Positions 52,153 through 61,089 of a stretch of DNA of 64,000 nt are shown here, piece by piece (the first letter of the stretch is position 1; every line of letters starts with the position of its first letter). This DNA comes from Phycisphaerales bacterium (GTDB lineage Bacteria > Planctomycetota > Phycisphaerae > Sedimentisphaerales > Anaerobacaceae). Position numbers and translations under genes: made by a program. Below the pieces are notes generated by a model, which was not told where the DNA came from, did not search any database, and was given only the letters and a program-made list of their open reading frames with translations. The stretch covers positions 4,142,934-4,206,933 of the forward strand of contig CP070678.1 of assembly GCA_020352515.1 (NCBI GenBank), written 5' to 3'.

Positions 52153-53739
52153 TCAATGCCGGTAAAGAAACTCCGGACTGTTTATCAGGGCCCAGGCCAA
52201 ATCAACAGTGGCTTCCCTGCCTTTGACAGAGCCCGACGAAGAATAGGTCTGCACAATCTTCAATTCCTCGTCAGTCGGGAAGCGCGAAAGGATCGCCAGA
52301 TAGAGCCTTGTTGCGACCTGTCGCGGGTTCCCCTTGGATTGCATAAGAAATCGAAGCTTGCGGCTCTGTTCGATTTTGCGCCGGATGTGGGTCGAATTCA
52401 GCAAGTGCAGCCGTTGCGCCGCGCTCGGTCGATTGCTGCGCTCCGATTCCAGGCCCGTGTCGCGAGGTGGGCGACCGAACATCTCCAGGAAAGAGCTTGT
52501 GATGCTGCCGTCCGCCAGCGCAATTGAGCGGTTCTCCTCCGGGACGAAGGTGAACGGCTCAGGAACGGCGCTGGAGTACTTCTCCGTCGTCCCGGTGATC
52601 TGGCACAACGCGTCGATCAGCACCTCGGCCTCAAGCCGGCGCAGCGGATAGTGCGAGAAATTGGCCGCGCCCTCGGCCTTGTCGGTCTTGGGGATGCAGG
52701 AAAGCTGGTAGGTATCGGAGTACAGAATCAGCCGGTAGATGTGCTTCAGATCGTATTTGTGGCTGATTAGCTGTTTCTCAAGATAGGCCAGAAGCTTGGG
52801 ATTCACGGCGGGATTGTCCGGCCGGATGTCGTCCGGCTCGTGAATTATGCCGCGGCCAAGCAGCCAAGACCATACGCGGTTGACTATGTTGCGCGCAAAC
52901 CATGGGTTCTTCGAGTCGATAAGCCAATCGGCAAAAACTCTTCGAGGATCCCTATCCGCCGACAGCGTCACCGGCGAGCCATCCGGAAATACCGCCCTGA
53001 GCCCGCCGCTGCTGTTCGGCCCAAAGGCCGCAATGTTCGGATCGAAGGTGACAATCTCCTCCTTCCATTCCACCGTGCCCTTGTAAGCGACCTGAGAGAA
53101 AAACGCCGCCATGCCCGACAGCCGGTCCTTATCCCATTTGTCCGCCCGCACCCCCATAAACGTAAGCGCAACAGCCTGGGCAATAGCCTGTGGCTCCTTG
53201 CTTTGGATTGCTCTGTAAAAGTTGACCTGCGGCACGCGAAAGTTACTGCCGCTCGATGTGAGCAGCTCCCACACAAACCGGTCATAGGCCACATTATCCC
53301 GGATACTGGCCCTGATCCAGCGGTGATATGCCTGAACCGCATTGGGCCATAGGTTTATAGGGAATTCCGCCTTGACCCGCAGCAGGTCGCTCCACTTCAT
53401 GGCCCAGTAGTCCGCAAACTCCTCCCGCTCCAGCAGCCGGTCGATAAGCGCGCTGCGCTTGCCCGGGGACTTGTCCAGGATGAACGTTCTTGCCTCCTGC
53501 GCCGTGGGCAGCGTGCCGATCACGTCCAGAAACACGCGACGCACAAACACGGCGTCCGAGCATATATTGGCCGGCTCGATGCCCAACTGCTTCAGCCTGC
53601 CGAAAACCAGCCTGTCGATTTGGCTGCGTGGTTTCAAGCCGCCACGGCTCTCGAAAGGGCTGACCACCGCGTTGGACATGGTAACAGCACCGGGGCCGAA
53701 CATCAGAAAAGCCGCAACGGTCAAACAGCGTATGTTCAT
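52153..53739 (-). CDS. DUF1549/DUF1553 protein
   Basis: The protein has 528 aa from ATG 53739 (GGAG six bases upstream; the ATG at 53742 is also possible). It has a signal peptide (about 1-25). DUF1549 (about 35-230) has LKQLGIEPANICSDAVFVRR and LLEREEFADYWAMKWSDLLR. DUF1553 (about 265-505) has ADWLIDSKNPWFARNIVNRV and LGRGIIHEPDDIRPDNPA. No heme-binding CxxCH motif is present, so this is the short form without the planctomycete cytochrome domain. First gene of the three-gene operon. Confidence 0.93.
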   Translation of the reverse strand: MNIRCLTVAAFLMFGPGAVTMSNAVVSPFESRGGLKPRSQIDRLVFGRLKQLGIEPANICSDAVFVRRVFLDVIGTLPTAQEARTFILDKSPGKRSALIDRLLEREEFADYWAMKWSDLLRVKAEFPINLWPNAVQAYHRWIRASIRDNVAYDRFVWELLTSSGSNFRVPQVNFYRAIQSKEPQAIAQAVALTFMGVRADKWDKDRLSGMAAFFSQVAYKGTVEWKEEIVTFDPNIAAFGPNSSGGLRAVFPDGSPVTLSADRDPRRVFADWLIDSKNPWFARNIVNRVWSWLLGRGIIHEPDDIRPDNPAVNPKLLAYLEKQLISHKYDLKHIYRLILYSDTYQLSCIPKTDKAEGAANFSHYPLRRLEAEVLIDALCQITGTTEKYSSAVPEPFTFVPEENRSIALADGSITSSFLEMFGRPPRDTGLESERSNRPSAAQRLHLLNSTHIRRKIEQSRKLRFLMQSKGNPRQVATRLYLAILSRFPTDEELKIVQTYSSSGSVKGREATVDLAWALINSPEFLYRH

Positions 53740-54184
53740 CATCTTCTCCAACCTTCAGTATGCGTCGGTACACACCGGCCGGACCGCCTTTGTACAGGAC
53801 GCTCCACAGAATCTCCGGATTGCACCAAAACCGGATTCAATGTTGCCGTCACTCACAGTGCTCCTGCACTTATGGACTCTAAGATACCATAATCCCGTGC
53901 CTGATTTCAATAGTACAGCTTTAGAACCGGGCCCCTTGGCGGGCAAAAACCCGCCCTTTCACAGCCCGATTAAGGGATACGGCGGGCCCCGCACAGCCAA
54001 TCCTCGACTGAAAAACCACCCAGCCCGAATATTGGGTCTCGCCGCTCACAAGAAAAGGCCGAACCCGGCCGAATTGCCCGCGTAGAAATGCTTAGAAGGA
54101 CAATAAATACCATTTGCAGCTAAAGTAGCTATCCGGCTGTAGCCGATAACGGAAACGCTAAAAGAACGATTTTTCTCCCCTCCG
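53740..54184. other. Intergenic region between the DUF1549 gene and secA
   Basis: About 445 bases without a supported gene. A hairpin (GGCGGG/CCCGCC, 53938-53955) with a short T-run lies in the middle. The stretch 54080-54170 is AT-rich and contains self-complementary parts (CCGGCTGTAGCCG). No RNA family was recognised. Confidence 0.4.
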
Positions 54185-54226
54185 GAAAACATCGGGTGGC
54201 GCCACGTTACTCGATGTTTTCTTTTT
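54185..54226 (+). terminator. Intrinsic terminator-like hairpin beside the secA 3' end
   Basis: GAAAACATCG (54185-54194) and CGATGTTTTC (54212-54221) form a 10-bp stem. The loop contains the palindrome GTGGCGCCAC, and TTTTT (54222-54226) follows on the plus strand. On the minus strand the same stem lies 19 bases after the secA stop, but only the T-run within the stem follows. It may serve secA, or a plus-strand transcript from the gap to its left. Confidence 0.6.
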
Positions 54227-54244
54227 GCCCCAAAAACCTACGCC

Positions 54245-57200
54245 CTATAAGTTCTTCCCGCAGCATTTCTTGTACTTTTTACCGCTGCCGCAGGGGCATG
54301 GGTCGTTCCGCCCAACCTTCGGATGCTCCAGCCTTATCTGCTTTACCACCTGCTCGCCCTGCGGGGCCTGCGCCGCCGCCCGCTGTCGCTCGGCCATGGC
54401 AAACTGCCCCACCTCGTCGTGGCTGGTCCGGCTGACATTCCAAACCGTCCGGGCCCTGGCCCCCGGATCCAGCCGGACCCTGAATATAATATCCGTAACA
54501 CGGTCCTCGATGCTCTCGAGCATGTCGTTGAACATCCGAAAACCTTCCCGCTTGTACTCGGTCTTCGGGTCCTTCTCTGCAAATGAACGCGTCCAGATGC
54601 TGTCTTTCAAGTGGTCCATCGCGTACAGATGGTCCTTCCACGTGCTGTCGTAAACCTGCAGAAGAACGTACCTCTCCAGATCGCTCAGCTCCGAGCGGAG
54701 AAACTCACGCGCCGCCGCAAGTATACGCTCTTTACGCTGGTCCCGGTCTGCAAGCTCTTCCTCTGTAAAAGACGCCCCGAACCTCTCCCTGGCCCAATCG
54801 ACCGCCTGACGCGGCTCGACATGATGCACCTTGTCGCCTATCTCCCGCTCCAATTGCCCGTCGTTATACGCCCTGCTCAGCTCCAGCAATTGATCGTGCA
54901 GAACCCGAGGCTTTACGTTCTGAATTCGCTCGACCGAGAGCCCGGCGTTGTACTTCCTGTTCGCCCAGTCGACAAGAGCCTCGTACGCGTAAACGTTCGG
55001 GCCTTCCGGCCCATAGACCATGTTCATCGCAAACTCGACCGGGTACTCGATCTCCCTTTGTTTGTACTTGGCCGCCGTCTGCTCGACAACAAGGGCCCGA
55101 ACCTGTGAGGCGTTGAGACTCTTCAACTGCTCGACTTCCAGTTTAATGTCGAACTTGGCTTTCGCCCATTCCACAAAAGTGCGGACCGCAAAGCCCGCCC
55201 GCAGAAATCCAACCAGCTCGGTGCAATCCCTTTTATCGACCTGCTCGGCCGCCGCCGAGATCAACTGCTCCTGCAGCTCTTCAGGAGACTGGCTCCTTAT
55301 CTTGGCCGTGCTCAGGTTCACCCTGAATGCGCTCATCGCCCATTTGGAAAGCCCGGCGGCATCCCACGTCTTCGGGTCGTCGTAATCCTCGAGATACTCG
55401 CCCATCGACAGGGATATATCGTTCGCAACGCTCTCCTTAGCCTGCCTCTTTATCATCTGCTCGATCTCTTCGGCCTTCATATCAGAGACGTCCGAGAGCT
55501 TAAGATCGACGCCGAAGTTCGTCCGTGCCCATTCCGTCACGCACTTGACCGCATAGTCCTCGCCCAGAATCGTCTCGCAGCTCTTCCTCGCCGCCGACTC
55601 GATCATCTCGTGTATTATTTTCCGGAGCCCTTTGCCGGCAAGGATTTGACGCCTGCGCGTGTAGAAAATCTTCCGCTGGTAGTCCATCACCTCGTCGTAC
55701 TCGAGCAGGCTCTTGCGAATCTCGAAGTTGCGCTCCTCCACCTTCTTCTGCGCCTTCTCAATCCCCTTGCTTATCCTCCGGTGATAAATCGGCTGCCCCT
55801 CCTCCCAGCCAATCCACGACAGCGCCTTGACCGTCCATTCCGGGGAGAATATCCGCATCAGGTCATCGTCGAAGCTCAGGAAGAACTGGCTCGACCCGGC
55901 ATCGCCCTGTCTGCCCGAGCGCCCGCGGAGCTGATTGTCGATTCGCCTGGCCTCGTGCCGCTCGGTGCCCAGTATGTGCAGCCCCCCGATCTTCGGCACG
56001 CCCTCGCCCAGCTTGATGTCCGTGCCGCGCCCCGCCATGTTCGTTGCGATTGTCACGTTCCCCCGCATGTGGCCGTCACGCCCCTTATGCTGCTGCCCGG
56101 CCTTAAGGACTATCTGCGCCTCCCGCGCGTGCTGTTTGGCGTTCAGCACCTCGTGGTCCAGCCCGAATCTTCGCTTGAGTGCCTCCGAGAGTGCCTCGCT
56201 CTTTTCAATGCTAATGGTCCCTATGAGCACCGGCCGGCCGGCGAGGCTTATCTCGTTGATTTCCTCGACTATGGCGTTGAACTTCTCCTTCACGCTCTTG
56301 TAAATTACGTCCTCCCGGTCGTCCCTGATGCACGGCTCATTGGTGGGTATTACAATCACCTCGAGCTTGTATATCTTCATGAACTCCTCGGACTCGGTCG
56401 CCGCCGTCCCGGTCATGCCGGCTATCTGGTCGTAGAGCTTGAAGAAATTCTGAAGCGTGATCGTCGCAAGGGTCTGCGTCTCCTCCTTTACCGTCACTGC
56501 TTCCTTGGCCTCGACCGCCTGGTGAAGACCGTCCGACCACTGACGACCGTGCATCAGCCGCCCCGTGAACTCGTCCACGATAATCACCTTGCCGTCCATC
56601 ACCACATAGTCTTTTTCCCTCTCGAATGTCACGTGCGCCCGCAGGCTCTGCTCCAGAAGGTGAGGCCACTCCATGTTCGAGCCGGTGAAAAACGACCCTA
56701 TCCCCGCTATCTCCTGCGCTGCGCCAACCCCCTCGTGAGTGAGGTGAACCTGTTTCTTGTCGATCTCCACCTCGTAGTACTGGGTAATCCGCTCAAGCCT
56801 CAACTGCGCGTCGTCGTGCTCGGCCTGACTTTTCTCAATCGCGGACTGCGCCTTTTCGATGCGCTCGGAATCCTTGGCCTTCTTTGCCTCCGAAAGCTCG
56901 CCCTGCGCGTTGGCGACGGCGCGCTCCGCCGCGTCGATCCGTTTCTTTGTCCGGTCGTACTCGCTTTGAAGACTGATCAGCTTCCTCGAAACCTGGTCGG
57001 CCTTCCTGTACCTGGTCACGTCGTCGAATGCAGGACCCGATATGATAAGAGGCGTCCGCGCCTCGTCCACAAGAATCGAGTCCACCTCGTCGATTATCGC
57101 GTACTCGAGAGGACCCTGAACCATCTGCTCGAGCGATACCTTCATGTTGTCTCGCAGATAGTCGAACCCGAACTCGTTATTTGTGCCGTACGTGATGTCG

Positions 57201-57739
57201 CGCCCGTACTGGTCTCTGCGCTCGTCGCCCGTGGTGTCCATGTCGGCCTGAATCGCCCCGACGGTCAGACCCAGCGCCTCGTAAACCGGCCCCATCCATT
57301 CGGCGTCACGCTTGGCAAGGTAGTCGTTCACGGTGACAATGTGAACCTTCCTGCCGGTCAGATGCACCAGGTACGCCGCTAACGTCGCGACAAGAGTCTT
57401 GCCCTCCCCGGTGGCCATTTCGGCAATCTTCCCCTCGTACAGAACGTTGCCCCCGACAAGCTGCACGTCGAAATGTCGCATCTCCACGTTCCGCCTGGCC
57501 GCCTCTCGAACCACGGCGAATGCCTCCGGCAGAACATCCTCCGGCCTGGTCCCGCCGTCTATAGCAGCCTTGAACTCCGCCGTCTTGGCCTTGAGGTCGC
57601 CACCATTCTCGACGAACTGTCGCACCTCTTGCTCGAACCCGCCCGCCTGCTCGGCGATCACCGAGTAAACCTTGATCAGCCGCTCATTGCGCGACCCGAA
57701 GACTTTTATGAGGGCCTTGCTTATCCTGCCGAATGGCAT
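54245..57739 (-). CDS. secA: Preprotein translocase ATPase SecA, long form with tandem repeats
   Basis: This 1164-aa Sec pathway motor compares with about 900 aa in E. coli. Walker A ATGEGKT is near residue 110, the DEVD box (IIDEVDSILVDEARTPLIIS) near 225, and the helicase half has TNMAGRGTDIKLG. A coiled-coil insertion lies at about 255-330 (RKLISLQSEYDRTKKRIDAA...). The helical wing region is expanded: five W-A-x3-F/Y units start near 733, 796, 853, 918 and 977 (for example EWARTNFGVDL, EWAKAKFDIKL, DWANRKYNAGL). The C-terminal SEC-C zinc motif NDPCPCGSGKKYKKCCG is present. efp lies 52 bases upstream on the same strand. Confidence 0.97.
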   Translation of the reverse strand: MPFGRISKALIKVFGSRNERLIKVYSVIAEQAGGFEQEVRQFVENGGDLKAKTAEFKAAIDGGTRPEDVLPEAFAVVREAARRNVEMRHFDVQLVGGNVLYEGKIAEMATGEGKTLVATLAAYLVHLTGRKVHIVTVNDYLAKRDAEWMGPVYEALGLTVGAIQADMDTTGDERRDQYGRDITYGTNNEFGFDYLRDNMKVSLEQMVQGPLEYAIIDEVDSILVDEARTPLIISGPAFDDVTRYRKADQVSRKLISLQSEYDRTKKRIDAAERAVANAQGELSEAKKAKDSERIEKAQSAIEKSQAEHDDAQLRLERITQYYEVEIDKKQVHLTHEGVGAAQEIAGIGSFFTGSNMEWPHLLEQSLRAHVTFEREKDYVVMDGKVIIVDEFTGRLMHGRQWSDGLHQAVEAKEAVTVKEETQTLATITLQNFFKLYDQIAGMTGTAATESEEFMKIYKLEVIVIPTNEPCIRDDREDVIYKSVKEKFNAIVEEINEISLAGRPVLIGTISIEKSEALSEALKRRFGLDHEVLNAKQHAREAQIVLKAGQQHKGRDGHMRGNVTIATNMAGRGTDIKLGEGVPKIGGLHILGTERHEARRIDNQLRGRSGRQGDAGSSQFFLSFDDDLMRIFSPEWTVKALSWIGWEEGQPIYHRRISKGIEKAQKKVEERNFEIRKSLLEYDEVMDYQRKIFYTRRRQILAGKGLRKIIHEMIESAARKSCETILGEDYAVKCVTEWARTNFGVDLKLSDVSDMKAEEIEQMIKRQAKESVANDISLSMGEYLEDYDDPKTWDAAGLSKWAMSAFRVNLSTAKIRSQSPEELQEQLISAAAEQVDKRDCTELVGFLRAGFAVRTFVEWAKAKFDIKLEVEQLKSLNASQVRALVVEQTAAKYKQREIEYPVEFAMNMVYGPEGPNVYAYEALVDWANRKYNAGLSVERIQNVKPRVLHDQLLELSRAYNDGQLEREIGDKVHHVEPRQAVDWARERFGASFTEEELADRDQRKERILAAAREFLRSELSDLERYVLLQVYDSTWKDHLYAMDHLKDSIWTRSFAEKDPKTEYKREGFRMFNDMLESIEDRVTDIIFRVRLDPGARARTVWNVSRTSHDEVGQFAMAERQRAAAQAPQGEQVVKQIRLEHPKVGRNDPCPCGSGKKYKKCCGKNL

Positions 57740-57791
57740 ATCTTATTTTCCTTATCTCGACGTCCGCCCCTGCTGAAACTCAATCCGCGCT

Positions 57792-58355
57792 TCAGGAATC
57801 CTTGACCCTCGTCAGATACTCGCCCGTTCGCGTATCCACACGGATTAGCTCGCCCACCTTGATAAAAGGAGGCACCTGAACGACAAGGCCCGTCTCAAGC
57901 GTGGCCGGCTTGTTCTGGTTTGTGGCCGTGGCCCCCTTGATTTCCGGCGGCGTGTCCGTCACCTCCAGGTCCACCGTGTTCGGAAGCGATACAAGAACCG
58001 GCTTGCCTTCGTACATGCTCACCTGAAGCTGCGTGTTGGGCTTGAGGTATTTCTGCCCGCCCCCGAATGCGTCGTCGTCGAGGCTGATCTGGTCATAGGT
58101 CGTCGTATCCATCAGGACGTGCTCGCTCCCGGCCGAGTACAGGTACTCATACGTGCGCTTGTCCAGGTACGCCTCTTCAACCGTCTCCTCCGAGCGCAGA
58201 CGCACGTTCTGGATCGTGCCGTCCGCCAGACTCTTGAGCTTGGTCTGATACACCGCCCCCCCCTTGCCCAGCTTGACGTGCTGATAATCAACAATTGCAT
58301 AAAGCTTGCCGTCGATCTTGACGGTCTGACCTTTTCGCATCTCGGATGCTCTCAT
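57792..58355 (-). CDS. efp: Translation elongation factor P
   Basis: The protein has 187 aa, the normal length, from ATG 58355 with GGAG six bases upstream; a much longer frame upstream is spurious. Three-domain EF-P with VKLGKGGAVYQTKLK, where the Lys of the GKGGA loop is the residue modified in many bacteria, and EVTDTPPEIKGATATNQNKP near the end of the second domain. It relieves ribosome stalling at proline runs. Located between rnr and secA on the same strand. Confidence 0.96.
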   Translation of the reverse strand: MRASEMRKGQTVKIDGKLYAIVDYQHVKLGKGGAVYQTKLKSLADGTIQNVRLRSEETVEEAYLDKRTYEYLYSAGSEHVLMDTTTYDQISLDDDAFGGGQKYLKPNTQLQVSMYEGKPVLVSLPNTVDLEVTDTPPEIKGATATNQNKPATLETGLVVQVPPFIKVGELIRVDTRTGEYLTRVKDS

Positions 58356-58510
58356 ATTCTGCTCCAAAACACTCTTATTTCTGCCTTCAGCCGCGCGACG
58401 CGATTCGCCGATTACTGTTTGCCGCCGCTTTACCCAGGCAAGTATTGCAGAAGTGCCTGAGAATGTCAACCAAATCAATGAGGCCCCGGCCGTGTCGCCC
58501 GCCGCGGCGT

Positions 58511-60724
58511 CTATCTTCTGCCCCTCGAACGTTTGACCGTCCGGCCTCTGCGGCCCGCCCGACTCTTTCGAGGCGCCCGCGGGCCCGCTCCCGAAGCATC
58601 GGTAAGCGGCTCGGTCGGAGACAGGTTCAACTGCCGACCCGGCACGTTCACCGAGACAATATTCACCCTGATTTTCTGCCCCATTTTCACCAAGCAGCCC
58701 GAGCGCCTCCCCTCGATGCACTGGCTCTTGGCGTTGTACTTCCATGCATCGTCACCGAGGTCCGCTAAGCGGATCAGACCCTCGATCCCGAACTTCCTGC
58801 ACTGCGCGAATACCCCGAACGCCGTCAGGCCCGTCACCACGCACTCGAGCTGCTCGCCCACCCTGGAGCTGAGCATCTGCAGAACCAGCACCGTCGTCAG
58901 CTCCTTCTCCGCGTCTTCGGCTCGCTGCTCTGTGAACGTGATGTGCCTGCCGATCTCCGCCAGATCGAGTTGAGCGGTGATGTCGCCTGCCGAGTCGATG
59001 TCGTTTCTCAGGTAGTATTCCAGCGCGCGATGAACCAGCAGGTCGGCGTACCTTCGTATCGGGCTGGTAAAGTGACAATAGTGGGTCGAGGCCAGCGCGA
59101 AATGACCCGTGTGAGCCGGCGAGTACTGCGCCTTCTCGAAGCTCCGCAGCACCGCAAGGTTAACCGCCAGCGAGCAATCCGTCCCCACCACCGCCGCCAG
59201 CAGGTCCTGTATCGCCACCCGGTCCGGCGTCCGAGGCAGACTGAAACCGAAAGCCCTGACAATCTTCGCCAGGTTCTGAAGACTCAGCGCATTGGGCTCC
59301 GGGTGAATCCTCCGCAAAAAGGGCACGTCCAGCCTGTCCAGCAGGGCCGCCACCGCCTCGTTCGCCTCCACCATGAACATCTCGATCATGGTGTGCGGAT
59401 AGCTGTCGTCGGCCGGGGACGCGTCCACCACCCGCCCCGCCTTGTCGAATATCAGCTCTGTCTCCGGCATCTCAAGATGGAGCATGCCGTTTTTGATTCG
59501 CCTCTCCTCGATAATCCGGCTCAACGCCTCCATATCCTTGAGCAGCCGCACGACCTCGGGCTTGATTCCTTTCGTCCGCCCCCTCAACGCCTTGTCCGCC
59601 TGCTGGTACGTCAGCCGCTGCGCCGACCGGATGATGCTGTTGGCGAATCGCCGCGATAGAACCTTGCCCTGCGCGTCGTAAGTGATGTAGGCGCTCTTGG
59701 CGAATCGTTTCTGGTCCGGTTGGAGGCTGCATATCCCGTTGCTCAGTATCTCCGGAAGCATCGGTATCGTTTTCTTCGGCAGGTACACGCTGTTGCCGCG
59801 GTCTCGCGCCTCTGCGTCCAGCGGAGAATCCTGTGTTACGAACTCGCTCACATCCGCGATATGCACACCGAGCACGACGTTGCCCTTCGCGTTCTTTTCC
59901 AGGCTTATCGCATCGTCGAAATCCTTCGCGTCCGGCGGGTCGATTGTTATCACGACTTTGTCCGTAATATCTTCCCGCGCCGTCGCGCCCTCCGGTTTGA
60001 ACCCGCCCGCCGCCTTCCTCGCCTGATTCACACACTCCCCGTCGAACTCCTCCGGCAGGTGATACCGGCGCACCGTTGACATTATCTCCGTATAGTAGAG
60101 CCCCGCCTTGCCCAGAACCTCCAGGATAACCCCCCGGGCAAGGTATTTGTCCGTCGGATACGTCAGTATCTCCACTACAACCTTGTCCTTCTCGTTGGCC
60201 CCCTTGGCCGTGACGTCATCCACGCTTATGGGCTCGATAAAGCTCGTCCCGTCCGGCTGAATCAGCCAGCCCTCCTCGTGCCGCACCAGCGTCCCCACGA
60301 ACCGGTTCTGCGCCCGTTCCAGAATCTCGATTATCTCGCCCGAGTATTGCATCTGCCCGGACCGCATCCCCCTCTTCTTGACTTTTGCCAGAACCACGTC
60401 GCCCGTCATCGCCTCGGCGGTGTCCCGCGGCGCGATGAACAAATCCCCGTGAGCGTTCGCCTCACGCGGGATCACAAAGCCAAACCCCCGCGGATTCGCC
60501 CTGAACGTCCCCACTATCTGACCGGCCATCGCCGGAAGGCTGATCGAGTTACGAGCACCCACAACAACGTGACCGGCCCGCCGAAGCTCCTCGAACGCCT
60601 CCTTGAACAGCGCGTAATCCTCCGGGCCCACCCCTATCGCCTTGGCCAGTTGCGACAGCTTAATCGGCTCGTAGTCCGCATGCTTGAGAAGCTTGATTAT
60701 TCTCTCTTTGAGTATGTCTGCCAT
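58511..60724 (-). CDS. rnr: Ribonuclease R
   Basis: This 737-aa 3'-5' exoribonuclease starts at ATG 60724 (MADILKERI). Order: N-terminal helix-turn-helix (about 1-70), cold-shock domains (about 75-235), the RNB catalytic domain (about 255-580) with the metal-binding motif IDPPDAKDFDDAISL, HIADVSEFV and the HFTSPIRRYADLLVH segment, then a C-terminal S1 domain and a basic tail (PRKSRAGRRGRTVKRSRGRR). The ribosome binding site is weak. It is upstream of efp and secA on the same strand with a 155-base gap to efp. Confidence 0.96.
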   Translation of the reverse strand: MADILKERIIKLLKHADYEPIKLSQLAKAIGVGPEDYALFKEAFEELRRAGHVVVGARNSISLPAMAGQIVGTFRANPRGFGFVIPREANAHGDLFIAPRDTAEAMTGDVVLAKVKKRGMRSGQMQYSGEIIEILERAQNRFVGTLVRHEEGWLIQPDGTSFIEPISVDDVTAKGANEKDKVVVEILTYPTDKYLARGVILEVLGKAGLYYTEIMSTVRRYHLPEEFDGECVNQARKAAGGFKPEGATAREDITDKVVITIDPPDAKDFDDAISLEKNAKGNVVLGVHIADVSEFVTQDSPLDAEARDRGNSVYLPKKTIPMLPEILSNGICSLQPDQKRFAKSAYITYDAQGKVLSRRFANSIIRSAQRLTYQQADKALRGRTKGIKPEVVRLLKDMEALSRIIEERRIKNGMLHLEMPETELIFDKAGRVVDASPADDSYPHTMIEMFMVEANEAVAALLDRLDVPFLRRIHPEPNALSLQNLAKIVRAFGFSLPRTPDRVAIQDLLAAVVGTDCSLAVNLAVLRSFEKAQYSPAHTGHFALASTHYCHFTSPIRRYADLLVHRALEYYLRNDIDSAGDITAQLDLAEIGRHITFTEQRAEDAEKELTTVLVLQMLSSRVGEQLECVVTGLTAFGVFAQCRKFGIEGLIRLADLGDDAWKYNAKSQCIEGRRSGCLVKMGQKIRVNIVSVNVPGRQLNLSPTEPLTDASGAGPRAPRKSRAGRRGRTVKRSRGRR

Positions 60725-61089
60725 ATACGTGCTTATTCTATCTGCGCCCTCGCGCCGCCGCAAGCGCCGACTTTAGCCTGCCGCCTGCGGCGAGAATGGC
60801 AACCGTACTGTAAGCTGCACGCCCGGATAGCAAGTCGGCGCCGACGCTGACACAGCGGATAATGCCGAACGCGCCTGCGCGAAGATGACTGATGGCAAAA
60901 GGTCTCCAGGACCAACTGGACTAAAGAATAACGTTGCAAGCTGATTCTGCTTTTCGGTGTGCTAACCGTCAAGAACCGGCCTCATTAGCCGGCCCGAGCA
61001 ATCAGCCTGTTCCTACGCGCCCTTTGGCAATTTGCATCGGCCGCAACAATCGCAGCTCACACCCTGCCTGCCATCCGTACTTCTCGGCG
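60725..61089. other. Intergenic region between rnr and the lipoprotein glycosidase
   Basis: No gene was found in 365 bases. A small stem (CCGGC/GCCGG, 60976-60992) is the only clear structure, and there is no T-run. The promoter of rnr should lie here but no strong match was seen. Confidence 0.4.

Noticed and set aside
54080-54180. c-di-GMP or other riboswitch before the terminator at 54185
   Set aside because: Some words looked suggestive (CCGGCTGTAGCCG), but the order and conserved blocks of known classes are absent and no downstream plus-strand gene exists.
55610-57382. 590-codon open frame on the strand opposite secA
   Set aside because: It is an antisense shadow of a GC-rich gene: no ribosome binding site, no family motif, Arg/Leu/His/Pro-rich composition, while the secA frame is fully conserved.
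58356-58745. N-terminal extension of elongation factor P by 130 codons
   Set aside because: The extension has no EF-P similarity, and GGAG before ATG 58355 gives the standard 187-aa protein.
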